The translations under genes and the position numbers were made by a program. Below are positions 18,901-27,205 of a DNA stretch of 64,000 nt, piece by piece. The stretch is from Bacteroidota bacterium (GTDB lineage: Bacteria; Bacteroidota; Bacteroidia; Bacteroidales; JAAUTT01), in contig JAEYWD010000024.1 in assembly GCA_023429135.1 (NCBI GenBank), positions 243,496 through 307,495 of the forward strand, given 5' to 3'. Numbering within the stretch: the first letter of the stretch is position 1; the number at the start of each line of letters is the position of its first letter. The notes beneath the pieces are model-generated. The model was not told where the DNA came from, searched no databases, and saw only the letters and a list, made by a program, of their open reading frames with translations.

Positions 18901-19487
18901 CTGATTACGAAAATTGCATAGGTCGCGATACCATAAATATAGGTCTTTCTTCGACCGAAATGGAAGGGAAATTATTGGTTGCAACTAATGTGGCACAAAA
19001 TGATACTTTGATACTTTTCCAAGCCTCATGGCCTATGCCCGATTCTGTAAAATTTCACATGCAAGGATGTCGGATTATTGAAACAGGGCAGTATTACCGA
19101 AAAGTTGTATTTGCCGATACCGGCACATACACGGTCGCGCTTACATCGTACCTGAACGACTGCGAAGACAGGGTAATGAAAACCGTACAAGTGGAAGAGG
19201 CTGAAACAAAGTTAAAAAAATCCACCACACGGCTTATTCTGGCTTTTAATGTATCCCCCAATCCAAGTAACGGGCAATTTAATGTGGAAATACAATTACG
19301 GGAAACCGCGGATATACAACTGCGCCTGGTCAATCTTGGAACAGGGATAGTTTCGGATATACGAAGTTATAAAGGATTAGCTGCATACTATTTCCCATAT
19401 AATCTCAACCTGCCTTCCGGAACTTACATGCTGCATTTACAGTGTGAGAAAGACGCCAAGTCAAAAACACTGTTAATTATCAGGTGA
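12966..19487 (+). CDS. SprB-like giant repeat adhesin with T9SS type A sorting domain
   Basis: The frame opens with an ATG at 12921, but the Met at 12966 directly precedes a good signal peptide (MGKNFFKPLLIFCIALN, ending NG), so I prefer it; product about 2173 residues. The body is a long series of roughly 80-90-residue beta domains resembling SprB repeats: a Cys followed by DG or NG, then G-G-x-P-x-Y, and closing G-x-Y-x-V-x-V-x-D-x-x-x-C. The last ~80 residues form a T9SS type A sorting domain (SPNPSNGQFNVEI, then SGTYMLHL and a basic end). It should be secreted by T9SS and attached to the cell surface. SprB itself drives gliding adhesion in Flavobacterium; gliding here is not shown. Confidence 0.9.
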   Translation: MGKNFFKPLLIFCIALNCIRVNGQSELENAYYFTAGIPDVCSCSVTEAYMIMNQGGRRDTIECKYTTSKVFFQMGYFSFLSVINSSCGSNSLNSTYTKGQYTNYITISVGSCTAAQMQVLVDDPIVITSCPSSLNLTQASTITLGYGAYYNNNKQQILQYKVGSGAWTTYSGATVSGNGYSQINVLSILGSCNHEAWQNGYIYFRALKTLNNGTVTYGNIVSTRVYDIPRVAIPAGGGSMACAGNTITITSVYQQATSCNTYATLEASLDKSSWQSVPATWITNASGVAEANISYADIYGANTSNCGKEIWIRANKNGITGNYVCIVFLPVIQNIIITPHPPTCAGGTDAYFTLTFTDVPETGCKDPNGGKVPLIITIKQYSEYKLADDVTYSIKNDFGDGKTYYYHDGATILGDFSLEDKNWIKIGNAEIPSNFKLESGKYVITTKLNNGSLSCEKELTKDFTTPFPFKTTASAQSILVKDGNTYHVKTGNSQARVKFTFEGGTPPYKVNLNDAGGTLLATYNQAGEYYLDVTTDQAEETKRTYYISDANTCPGSGSYDVSFYRPANVSVTDPTPTSPDCNQSDETGTKNNGKVSVTIGGGVPGYTAELWSGSDSLMSKPVSLAGTVTFSNSDYPITARKYQIKIRDYLNSQKSWPSEEIEVKAPPALTITAIPTHPTCNYLNNGSLILSGGGGNGTYQYTVTKGGSSVTNYSGTLSDGVYSITVTNTNLCTKTTTATLLDPPALSLTATYSKPASCAMVNNGIVRAEVGNYRNTYSNVSFSDEAGFPLSAAYSGSGDIFTITGLSDTARMEIIVNDSYCQASDSVKIPLRNSPLTINTNTTNEAPCTGKDGTITVSAENGELPVGTKYKFYADGGTLKESVTPSETFTLLGNSWHNFKLIDGVGCTVSQLDKIGVRTDSLRLNKLAGVTDTWCKASNSGRITIQKASGTGMIDFQITPTDSLKKNITQVTFYNLYPKTYTILATDLYGCTDVANVTVAVRNDSLALVSVNTIKAVCKESSPTGELKVSRYVSGKKTGYGDVSYTLQTKTQADSTFKDLRSGWYTIKATDEKGCSVNISDSVKFETNPVLLDTLFVNHQTCNEVQNAKIKLIAATKPGTDPLYRFVFGEDTTAWRQDTITYRLNTAGTYTFRVIDKNNCGTSRTETIKNLKYAPKPILEYSLPVACANAVNGELKVYNLPHHSQPKYRYILGSDVAYTTSADERVIFSGLKKGSHIVTIRDTLGCQDTAKFTVNIESDSVHIATINTTSATCIAAQNGQAKIVASSFDKSATANKYTFECNNKTMYGDSVTFTGLPVSKTGLYLVKVTDRYGCRNTGNFAINVLKDTLNLEFRALEDAACPGSSDGWMKLRRSFGNEKFRYSLLSGTGYSRVFELNDTLVSINNLPYGTYTITVKDTNKCVARVENIEINQPDTIRFLSFYNNYVKRKGEPEGILSASIWKGNGKYDYEWYNLEKNTLVGKGKTLENTKVQIDNLYAGSYLLKVRDTANCFVSPAGWLEKQFTIVEPEKALELSIVSNKAVSCYGLNDGAFSVKATGGWGENYLYGLDAEHMDVYGSFTGHAAKTLAAFAKDTSGVIVSIPVIISQPEPLTATFSQKTDANCFGSSDGAIRTNISGGNYPHYFVSADNLYWTKGNTLSGLSKGSYTVYVRDTLHCNTTLPIPVAIDQPSEIKVLSSKITNTRCMFANGAITAEIGGGIPGYTFLWYDEQGNKVPGDGSNSANLYSGTYRLNATDNHNCLKVFPFNVSDITDLTIDRVDTVSVSCWGYSDGKASISVSKGNPPYTITWPDSSHSTTVTGLQSGDYTVRVDDKERCKVFRNFVIGSPSRIMLESKTIIPPYCEGVEDGKIAINATGSFGGYSYLWSNGKKENSISKLRPGTYKLTITDSHNCFNNFDFALDYQHTIKPSLGYDRNLCNGNSLWLTPGEYITYKWGSSTGVSSSEPGINVNNAGSYFVEIADYENCIGRDTINIGLSSTEMEGKLLVATNVAQNDTLILFQASWPMPDSVKFHMQGCRIIETGQYYRKVVFADTGTYTVALTSYLNDCEDRVMKTVQVEEAETKLKKSTTRLILAFNVSPNPSNGQFNVEIQLRETADIQLRLVNLGTGIVSDIRSYKGLAAYYFPYNLNLPSGTYMLHLQCEKDAKSKTLLIIR

Positions 19488-19488
19488 T

Positions 19489-21372
19489 ATGAGTTCTTCA
19501 ATAAGTTTTTCCTTAAAGAGCATAAGAAGCAAAGCTAAGGGAGCAGAATATAAGAATGTTCTGTCTCCTTTGCAACTTCATTCTGTTGGTAATAAATACA
19601 CTTGCAAAAAGAGGTTAAAGGGTTTTCCTGCTATTTATATCTTCTTTGTTTTACTAATTATTTGTCCGGCTATAGAGGGCCAGGAACTTTCAAATATCGG
19701 GAAAGCGCCCCTGCTAAATATAAATGGAGGAGTTTCATTAAACCAGACCATGAATTGGGACGATATTGCTGGGTCGCACCAGCAGCCGTATGCTTATATT
19801 TTGTCTGCAAATCTTAATTTCTCTATCTACGGATGGAATATTCCGCTTTCGGCTTTGTATTCGAACAAAAACTGGAGCTATCAGCAACCTTTCAACCAGT
19901 TCTCGCTCAATCCGTCGTATAAATGGATAAAGTTATATGTCGGGTACAACAGCATGTCGTTTTCGTCCTATACCCTGAACGGACACAGGTTCATGGGTGG
20001 CGGAGCAGAACTCACCCCGGCAGGGAAATGGAAATTCAGCGCTATGGCCGGACGGATGCAGGAAAGAATTTTTCCTGATTCGGCAGGCTATATTCAACCT
20101 GCGTACACTCGCTTTGGAACTGGCTTTAAAACCGAATATATGTTCGGAACCGGGAATATTGCTCTCTCTACTTTTTATGCACGGGACAATCCTCGTTCTC
20201 TTTCCGGATACGACAGTCTTTCAGTTACCCCCCAGGAGAACCTTGCGCTGGCGCTTAGTACAAATTTTAACATACAGTCATTTTTAACAATCTCTGCCGA
20301 GTATTCTACCAGTCTTTTCACCGAAGATATTTATAGCTTACCTTCCGATGACAAATATGCTTTAATGCCTGTGTACAATCGCCGTCAATCGACTCGTAAT
20401 TATCAGGCTCTGAAAGCAAATGTTGTTTATAATTCCCGTATCGGATCGATAGGTGCCGGAATGGAGAGAGTTGAGCCTGGCTACAGGACTTTAGGAACAT
20501 ATACTACAGTGAACGATTTTGTTAATTATACTATTAACTACGCCGGACAGATTATACCTGAAAAAGTGAGTATTGCTGCAAGTATCGGTCTTCAGAACGA
20601 TGACCTGGAAGAAAAAAAAGCCCAGAAAAATAACCGCAGGGTCGGGAGCCTGAACCTGGGATTTACACCGGTACAAGCTGTTAATGCTAACTTAAGCTAT
20701 GGGAATTTCCGCAATTATACTCATGTACGCAGTGGTTTCGAAGACATTAATAATACAAACCCTTATCCCTATGCCGATACGCTAGATTTTACACAGGTGT
20801 CGGAGAATATAGGGGCATCGTTAAGTATTGCTCCCAAAGGAAATGAAAAGGTAAAACGAAATTTTTTGTTATCCATGAACTACCAGATAGCCTCAGAGCA
20901 GCAGTCCGACAATCCTGATCACTCAAGTAACCGGTTTTTTAACGGTATTTTCGGTTATAATCAAACATACGTAAAACGTAGCCTTACATTTTCGGCCAGT
21001 TATAATTACAATCGTAATAAGGCAGATTCCATAATTTCAACTACAACTGGTCCATCTTTGTCTTTGCGGAAAGGTTTTTTCGATAAAAAACTGAATACAT
21101 CTTTTTCGGCGGCCTATAATCAAGGTCAGGTAAACGGCGAAATACAAAGCAAGATTTTTATTGTCCGCTCCGGCATTGCCTATGCATTGAAAGAAAAGCA
21201 TAATTTTGATCTTGGTATCGCGTATGCAAACAGGAATAGTCTGAGCAGGCATCAGCACAATAACAGTATTACCGTGACCCTTGCCTACCGGTACAATTTT
21301 AAGGGAATAACTTTTGGAGAAAGGAAGAACCGTGTAAACGAAAATAATGAGAAGCTCGAAGACAGTAAATAG
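19489..21372 (+). CDS. outer-membrane beta-barrel-like protein of the adhesin cluster
   Basis: The 627-residue protein is dominated by alternating amphipathic strands (for example YAYILSANLNFSIYGW and TLAYRYNFKGITFGE), as expected for a large outer-membrane barrel. The hydrophobic export segment (FPAIYIFFVLLIICPAIEGQ) starts only at about residue 46, an unusually long N-terminal extension, and no internal ATG offers a better start. The ATG follows the adhesin stop by one base, so the two are co-translated. In T9SS systems large adhesins are often paired with PorP/SprF outer-membrane proteins. This one does not look like PorP in sequence but may play that part. Confidence 0.8.
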   Translation: MSSSISFSLKSIRSKAKGAEYKNVLSPLQLHSVGNKYTCKKRLKGFPAIYIFFVLLIICPAIEGQELSNIGKAPLLNINGGVSLNQTMNWDDIAGSHQQPYAYILSANLNFSIYGWNIPLSALYSNKNWSYQQPFNQFSLNPSYKWIKLYVGYNSMSFSSYTLNGHRFMGGGAELTPAGKWKFSAMAGRMQERIFPDSAGYIQPAYTRFGTGFKTEYMFGTGNIALSTFYARDNPRSLSGYDSLSVTPQENLALALSTNFNIQSFLTISAEYSTSLFTEDIYSLPSDDKYALMPVYNRRQSTRNYQALKANVVYNSRIGSIGAGMERVEPGYRTLGTYTTVNDFVNYTINYAGQIIPEKVSIAASIGLQNDDLEEKKAQKNNRRVGSLNLGFTPVQAVNANLSYGNFRNYTHVRSGFEDINNTNPYPYADTLDFTQVSENIGASLSIAPKGNEKVKRNFLLSMNYQIASEQQSDNPDHSSNRFFNGIFGYNQTYVKRSLTFSASYNYNRNKADSIISTTTGPSLSLRKGFFDKKLNTSFSAAYNQGQVNGEIQSKIFIVRSGIAYALKEKHNFDLGIAYANRNSLSRHQHNNSITVTLAYRYNFKGITFGERKNRVNENNEKLEDSK

Positions 21373-21396
21373 CACGACGGATATAAAAAAGCATAC

Positions 21397-22329
21397 ATGA
21401 AGAATAAACTATTTTTAATAATCAGTTTGGGTATATGTACCCATATTACTGCGTTATCCCAGCATACCATAATCGAACCGCTGAAAACCTATTTCGAAAA
21501 GTGGCAGAAAGGAAAATCTACCGTGATAGAAGAAGAAAAACTTCTGCAAGGGAATGTGGCAGAAGTGATCAGCGAAACAGAACGGTTTATAGCAGACACA
21601 TCGGCTGACAAACGATATGCTGCTTTCCGTTTAATTGGCTATTTAGGTGCAAAGGCGGAAGCTCCGGCTTTGCGTAAACGCGCCGTAAAACAACTTATTT
21701 TTGGAAGTAACGACAAAGACAGCGGAATAGCCGGAAATTGTTTTAAAATGCTCACCTCCTTTGATGTAAAGGATTTCGATACAGAGGCTATATACCTGTT
21801 AGGTGAAATGGCTAAAAAGCCCGAAACTCACTACGAAACCCTGGTAAAAATTTGCGGATGGCTTGGCATTACCGATCTGAATTACGATTTCCGAAAAGCA
21901 ATCAGTGAGAAAAAAGGAAGTATCCGCGACAGGTGGGCAATGAGGCTGGCAATGGCCCGCATGGGAGATGCGGAAATGATTGGCTATTGCCTTGAACGTT
22001 TGAAAAACATTAAAGTAAACGACGATGTAGTATATGAGCTTGTTCCTGATGTTGTTTATACCCGTCAGAAAGCTTTGTTCGATTACCTGTTTTCCATCAT
22101 CGAAAGCGATGAAAAAAATTGCAGCTCGTCTAATCCCGATTCGGATGCCAAAATACTCTGCGCTTATCGGGTCATAGAACAAATAGCTCCTTATATTGAA
22201 AATTTCCCTGCAAAAACAGATGTTGCTGGAGAGCTTGTTTCGGGTGATTATAAAAAAACTTTATTGGAGGTAAGGGAATGGACAAAATTGAATTTGGACA
22301 ATTACATCGTTAAAAAGGACGTGTTTTAA
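21397..22329 (+). CDS. exported HEAT-like protein
   Basis: The 310-residue protein has a signal peptide (MKNKLFLIISLGICTHITALSQ) and paired helices resembling HEAT repeats (RYAAFRLIGYLGAKAEAPALRKRA, split by a turn, is one unit). The gene lies 24 bases after the barrel gene in the same direction. Its C-terminal half resembles the partner protein at 3641-4558. It may act as a periplasmic scaffold for the adhesin machinery. If the two are true homologues, a general role in binding secreted proteins would suit both. Confidence 0.75.
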   Translation: MKNKLFLIISLGICTHITALSQHTIIEPLKTYFEKWQKGKSTVIEEEKLLQGNVAEVISETERFIADTSADKRYAAFRLIGYLGAKAEAPALRKRAVKQLIFGSNDKDSGIAGNCFKMLTSFDVKDFDTEAIYLLGEMAKKPETHYETLVKICGWLGITDLNYDFRKAISEKKGSIRDRWAMRLAMARMGDAEMIGYCLERLKNIKVNDDVVYELVPDVVYTRQKALFDYLFSIIESDEKNCSSSNPDSDAKILCAYRVIEQIAPYIENFPAKTDVAGELVSGDYKKTLLEVREWTKLNLDNYIVKKDVF

Positions 22330-22494
22330 AACCGGGTTATTTTCAAGCGTGCATAAATAAACAATTTTTCCTGACAGTATCCGCTTAAAAAATATCTGGT
22401 AATACTTTTTTAACTATTTTGCCTTATAATTGCAACTCGATAAAAAATAATAAATATTGTTGCGTAACGTTTCTCTGAAAAGTGATTTAAAACG

Positions 22495-23766
22495 ATGTCG
22501 AAAATTTTTCACCCTTTCTTACTGTTAATTCTGCAGGTTATTTCAGCATCAGTTTGTGCACAAATTTCGTCTACAACATCCGATTTTAAGGTATCTACTG
22601 CATATTCAACCCACGACAGCATTTTTGTTTTTAACCAGAACCAAGCTGAAAAGAAAGGATCGCTTAAGGCTGTCATTCCGGGAAATCTTCCGGCCACATA
22701 CGAATGGAGTGCTTTTAGAATGGATAGTTTAAATTTCGACTCTCCTTTTTTTACCGAAAGCAATACCGTCTCCTCTGTTGTTTCCAATTTGAGTCAGGGA
22801 GGATACCGGGTACGCGTGACCCGACCTGGGTTTGATACTACTATGATTGCATGGGTATTCTTAAATGACTTTCGTGTTGAGAAAAATAATAAAGGAGAAG
22901 TTCATTTCTATAGAAGAACTTGTGAGTATATTAACTTAGTAGGAGAAGTTCTGTCTTTCAGATATTATAATCCTTTAGATAGCAATGTTTATAATTTAAA
23001 TAAGGAAATTACTGTCACTTGGAAAGCTTCTCCGTCAAATGGTGTTAACTTGGGCGATGGAGCCAAAATCTGGATTGAAGGGGACGACTTGCCCACCGAG
23101 GATACTGAATACACTGCGCGGGCAACCGACAATTTTGGACTGGTAAAAGAAGATAAGGTAAAGTATATTTCAATTATCCCCAAGGCCGACTTTGAAACGA
23201 GATACAAAAAGAAATACACCGATTCTGTCGCATCAGCTCCTGTGGTTGTCGAGTTTACAAATAACTCAAAAAACACTGTTAAATACACATGGATTTTCGG
23301 GGATGGCGATACCACTATTCTTTCTTCACCCAATACTACTCCCGAACCGCATATTTACTACCTGGCAGGGAAAGACTATAAGATTAAGCTGATAGCCGAA
23401 AGTAAGGAAAAGTGTACACGCGAGGATACCACAACCATAACCGTTAACAAACCGGAACTGGAAGCTCCCGATTTCTTTAGTCCTAATGATGATACTAACA
23501 ATGATAAGTTTGTTATCCGCAATGTGTCCATGCGCGAGTTCCATCTTACCGTTTTTACACGTAGTGGTCGTAAAGTTTATGAGTTTCACGGTCCCGATAT
23601 CAACGCCTGGGAAGGCTGGGACGGCACCTTGGGAGGTAATGGCGGAACAAAGCTTTCTGCTGGCATTTACTATTATGTTCTGGAGGCAATAAGCTGGGAA
23701 CAGCCTGGTAAAAAATTCAAACCAGTCGAGTATTCTAAATTTGTATATCTGATCCGAAACAAGTAG
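22495..23766 (+). CDS. PKD-domain protein with T9SS type B (gliding motility) C-terminal domain
   Basis: The 423-residue protein has a signal peptide (MSKIFHPFLLLILQVISASVCAQ), Ig/PKD-like beta domains (YTWIFGDGD at about residue 265) and a C-terminal type B sorting domain: ApDFFSPNDDTNNDKF, a strand, then FTRSGRKVYE, WDGT and SAGIYYYVLEA. The SPNxDxxND motif and the GIYYY ending define the family. It should be exported by T9SS. It stands at the end of the adhesin cluster, 165 bases after the HEAT-like gene, so it may have its own promoter. It may assist adhesin assembly. Confidence 0.9.
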   Translation: MSKIFHPFLLLILQVISASVCAQISSTTSDFKVSTAYSTHDSIFVFNQNQAEKKGSLKAVIPGNLPATYEWSAFRMDSLNFDSPFFTESNTVSSVVSNLSQGGYRVRVTRPGFDTTMIAWVFLNDFRVEKNNKGEVHFYRRTCEYINLVGEVLSFRYYNPLDSNVYNLNKEITVTWKASPSNGVNLGDGAKIWIEGDDLPTEDTEYTARATDNFGLVKEDKVKYISIIPKADFETRYKKKYTDSVASAPVVVEFTNNSKNTVKYTWIFGDGDTTILSSPNTTPEPHIYYLAGKDYKIKLIAESKEKCTREDTTTITVNKPELEAPDFFSPNDDTNNDKFVIRNVSMREFHLTVFTRSGRKVYEFHGPDINAWEGWDGTLGGNGGTKLSAGIYYYVLEAISWEQPGKKFKPVEYSKFVYLIRNK

Positions 23767-23773
23767 CTTCCTG

Positions 23774-24733
23774 ATGTATCTGTTGATAAGCGATTCGCTC
23801 GATCCTCATATCAATCTGGCAACCGAAGAATACCTGCTGAAAGATTCTTCAGACAATATTATTTTTCTTTACCGGAATAATGCGTGCGTTGTTGTAGGCA
23901 AGCACCAGAATGCAATGGGCGAAATAAATTACAGGTTTATTCACGAGAATAATATTCCGGTGATTCGGCGGATATCGGGTGGCGGAACTGTCTTCCACGA
24001 CGAAGGAAATATCAACTTTACCTTTCTTCAAAATGGAGAAGAAGGTAATTTGGTGAACTTCAGAGCTTTTATAACTCCTGTAGCCCAATTTCTGCAACTG
24101 TTAGGTATTCCCGCAGAAATTGGCCCTCGTAACGACATACTCGTAAACGGGCTAAAGGTATCGGGCAATGCCGAACACATTTTCCGGAAGCGAACATTGC
24201 ATCATGGCACTTTGCTTTATTCTTCGGCATTAGCACACTTGCGCAATGCCCTTCATGTGGAAGCCGGAAAATACACCGACAGGGCTGTGAAATCGGTCAG
24301 GAGTAAAGTGGCTAACATTAAAGATAATTTGTCAGTAGAGTTGGATACCAAACAATTTTTCCAATCTCTTGCCAATTATTTAGTGAATTATTACAAGGCT
24401 TCACCTCTTGTTCTTACTGAAGAAGCTGTTGCCCACATCCAAAACTCAGCAAACACAAAGTATACCGATTGGAATTGGAACTTTGGATATTCGCCAAACT
24501 ATACTTTTAAGAATTCTTTCGCATCGAATAATTTATCCCTGAACATCGAACTCGAAATTGAAAAGGGTATAATCAAAACTTCTCATATTTTTGGAAACAT
24601 TGAAAACGTTGATCTTACTGAACTGAATAATTCTATGCCTGGCATTGAGCATTCCTTTTCATCCTTGAGCCGGAATAAACATATCAAATTGATTACTTCA
24701 GAAAATCCTGAAATCATCTGGTCCTTTTTTTGA
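23774..24733 (+). CDS. lplA: lipoate-protein ligase A
   Basis: The 319-residue protein attaches lipoate to the lipoyl domains of 2-oxoacid dehydrogenases or the glycine cleavage H protein. The family signature is clear: RRISGGGTVFHDEGNINFTF near residue 70, the GKHQN nucleotide region before it, and NGLKVSGNAEH with the expected lysine. A C-terminal accessory domain follows. The ATG is 8 bases after the preceding stop, so it may be read through from the adhesin cluster, although the function is unrelated. Confidence 0.93.
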   Translation: MYLLISDSLDPHINLATEEYLLKDSSDNIIFLYRNNACVVVGKHQNAMGEINYRFIHENNIPVIRRISGGGTVFHDEGNINFTFLQNGEEGNLVNFRAFITPVAQFLQLLGIPAEIGPRNDILVNGLKVSGNAEHIFRKRTLHHGTLLYSSALAHLRNALHVEAGKYTDRAVKSVRSKVANIKDNLSVELDTKQFFQSLANYLVNYYKASPLVLTEEAVAHIQNSANTKYTDWNWNFGYSPNYTFKNSFASNNLSLNIELEIEKGIIKTSHIFGNIENVDLTELNNSMPGIEHSFSSLSRNKHIKLITSENPEIIWSFF

Positions 24734-24894
24734 TACTGAAAACCTGAATTTTAATTCCGTATCACAAATATTTAACAATCTCTAAAATTTATAAGTCCGA
24801 TTGGTTATTTGTCTGATACATTGTTTATTTTCGTTGCGTTTTTAAAATTTATAGAAATTATTCATTAACAATTAAAGCTTAATACTTTACGCTG

Positions 24895-26787
24895 ATGAGA
24901 AAATGGCGCGTTGAAGACTCGGCTGAACTTTACAATACAGTTGGGTGGGGTATTAATTATTTTTCGATTAACGAAAAAGGACATGTAGTGGCAACTCCTC
25001 GCAAGGATGGGGTTGAAGTCGACCTGAAAGAACTGGTTGACGAGCTACAGTTAAGGGATGTTTCGGCTCCGATGCTGATTCGTTTTCCCGATATTCTCGA
25101 CAACCGGATTGAAAAGATGTCGAGCTGTTTTAAAATTGCTGCCGAAGAATATAATTATAAGGCTCAGAATTTTATTATTTACCCGATAAAGGTAAACCAA
25201 ATGCGTCCTGTTGTGGAAGAAATTGTAAGCCACGGGAAAAAATTCAACATTGGTCTTGAGGCCGGATCGAAACCGGAATTGCACGCAGTTATTGCGATTA
25301 ATACCGACAGCGATTCGTTGATTATCTGCAACGGTTACAAGGACGAGGATTATATTGAACTTGCCCTTCTGGCTCAGAAAATGGGGAAACGTATTTTCCT
25401 GGTGGCCGAAAAACTGAACGAACTTAAGCTTATTGCCAACATTGCCCGCAGGTTGAAAATTAAGCCCAACCTGGGAGTGCGTATCAAACTTGCAAGCTCA
25501 GGTAGCGGTAAGTGGGAAGACTCCGGTGGCGACGTAAGTAAATTTGGGTTAACATCCAGCGAATTGCTCGAAGCGCTCGATTTTCTCGAAAAGAATAAAA
25601 TGAAGGATTGCCTTCGCTTGGTTCATTTTCACATAGGAAGTCAGGTAACTAAAATTCGTCGCATTAAAATTGCTTTGCGTGAAGCTGCGCAGTTTTACAT
25701 TCAGATTTATCAGCGTGGATTTGGGCTCGATTTTGTTGATATTGGCGGTGGCCTTGGCGTAGACTACGACGGTTCCCGTTCGTCCGACAGCGAAAGCAGC
25801 ATCAATTACAGTATCCAGGAATATGTGAACGACTCCATTTCAACACTTGTTGATGCCAGCGATAAGAATGGAATTCCTCATCCGAACATCATTACCGAAT
25901 CGGGCCGTTCGCTTACAGCACATCATTCGGTGCTTGTTTTCGAGGTTCTTGAAACAACCTCGTTGCCAACCTGGGAAGAGGAGGAAGAAATTCAACCAAC
26001 CGATCACGAACTGGTGAAAGACCTCTATTCGTTATGGGATAAGCTGAACCAACCCCGTATGTTCGAGACCTGGCACGATGCCCAGCAGATCCGCGAAGAA
26101 GCACTCGACCTTTTCAGCCTCGGGTTACTCGATCTTAAGACAAGAGCGCAGATTGAACGTCTTTTCTGGTCCATTGCCCGCGACATTCAATTAATGACCA
26201 CCGAAATAAAGCATGTACCCGACGAATTTCGTTCGTTGCCGAAACTGCTTTCGGATAAGTATTTTTGTAATTTCTCTCTGTTCCAGTCGCTTCCCGACTC
26301 TTGGGCAATTGATCAGATATTCCCCATTATGCCCATCCAGCGTTTGGACGAGAAACCGACGCGGTCGGCTACCCTACAGGATATTACATGCGACTCCGAT
26401 GGTAAAATTGACAATTTCATATCAACCAAGAACTTGTCGTATTACCTCCCGGTTCATACTCTCAAGAGCAAGGAATCGTATTACATAGGCGTTTTCCTTG
26501 TGGGTGCTTATCAGGAAATTCTGGGCGACCTTCACAATTTGTTTGGCGATACCAATGCGGTGCATATTTCGGTAACCGATAAAGGGTATGAAATTGACCA
26601 AATCATCGACGGAGAAACCGTTGCAGAGGTGTTGGATTATGTGCAGTATAATTCTAAGAAAATGGTACGTACCGTAGAAACATGGGTGACAACCTCTGTT
26701 AAATCTGGTATCATCTCGGCCGAAGAAGGTAAGGAATTCCTTTCGAACTACCGCTCGGGATTGTATGGATATACTTATCTGGAATAG
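24895..26787 (+). CDS. speA: biosynthetic arginine decarboxylase
   Basis: The 630-residue PLP enzyme converts arginine to agmatine and CO2, the first step of polyamine synthesis in this branch. Family features are the start region WRVEDSAELYNTVGWGINYF, the PLP lysine in YPIKVNQ, the HFHIGSQ motif, the glycine-rich DIGGGLGVDYDGS and the ESGRSLTAHH segment, followed by the typical C-terminal domain. Length matches the SpeA family. It stands alone and is closed by a strong terminator. Confidence 0.96.
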   Translation: MRKWRVEDSAELYNTVGWGINYFSINEKGHVVATPRKDGVEVDLKELVDELQLRDVSAPMLIRFPDILDNRIEKMSSCFKIAAEEYNYKAQNFIIYPIKVNQMRPVVEEIVSHGKKFNIGLEAGSKPELHAVIAINTDSDSLIICNGYKDEDYIELALLAQKMGKRIFLVAEKLNELKLIANIARRLKIKPNLGVRIKLASSGSGKWEDSGGDVSKFGLTSSELLEALDFLEKNKMKDCLRLVHFHIGSQVTKIRRIKIALREAAQFYIQIYQRGFGLDFVDIGGGLGVDYDGSRSSDSESSINYSIQEYVNDSISTLVDASDKNGIPHPNIITESGRSLTAHHSVLVFEVLETTSLPTWEEEEEIQPTDHELVKDLYSLWDKLNQPRMFETWHDAQQIREEALDLFSLGLLDLKTRAQIERLFWSIARDIQLMTTEIKHVPDEFRSLPKLLSDKYFCNFSLFQSLPDSWAIDQIFPIMPIQRLDEKPTRSATLQDITCDSDGKIDNFISTKNLSYYLPVHTLKSKESYYIGVFLVGAYQEILGDLHNLFGDTNAVHISVTDKGYEIDQIIDGETVAEVLDYVQYNSKKMVRTVETWVTTSVKSGIISAEEGKEFLSNYRSGLYGYTYLE

Positions 26788-26808
26788 GAAAATTAGATTT
26801 ATACCTTA

Positions 26809-26842
26809 CAAAAGCCACTTGAAAACCTCAGGTGGCTTTTTT
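26809..26842 (+). terminator. rho-independent terminator of speA
   Basis: An AAAGCCAC arm at 26811-26818 pairs with GTGGCTTT starting at 26832, with further TGA/TCA pairing inside, and runs into a T-tract. It lies 22 bases after the speA stop. Confidence 0.85.
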
Positions 26843-26932
26843 GCTGAAACCCGCACCAGAACGATTAAACTTGTGTAAGGGAGGATTAAATTTAATTTTG
26901 AAACGCATCAAATATGAAAATGATGGGTATGA

Positions 26933-27151
26933 TTTGCTCGAGAAAACGCAGCCTGACAATTTTTTGACTCTTGTTGTACCGTACAATACCTTTCTGAATT
27001 CTCTCAGGATCGAATTGCACGGTGCAATATCGTCCTAAAAGTATACAGGTTAATATTGCACGGTACAATTTGATCCTGGGTTTTGTTAGGTTATGTTTGC
27101 ACGTGCAAATATCGTCCTGTAAAATTTTAGGAAGCATTTTGCACGTGTAAA
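26933..27151. repeat. array of palindromes with a 41-base period
   Basis: Five dyads occur at 26974-26986 (TTGTACCGTACAA), 27014-27028 (ATTGCACGGTGCAAT), 27055-27069, 27096-27109 (TTTGCACGTGCAAA) and 27138-27151. Centres are spaced 41, 41, 40.5 and 42 bases. A weaker sixth (TTTGCTCGAGAAAA, centre about 26939.5) keeps the spacing. The interval also repeats ATCGTCCT or similar after each dyad and a CCT/AGG pair. The array lies between the 3' ends of two convergent genes, so it is not a promoter. The rest of 26843-27205 shows no gene. Confidence 0.8.
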
Positions 27152-27205
27152 TTGTTACCTAGAAAATATTAGAATGCATTTGTATTAGAACGCATAGATC
27201 ATCGT

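Noticed and set aside
26832..27038. 68-codon open frame after speA
   Set aside because: It begins inside the terminator and runs through the palindrome array; no protein-like features.
26933..27151. CRISPR array
   Set aside because: The period is fixed at about 41 bases with no unique spacers, the units diverge, and no cas genes are present.
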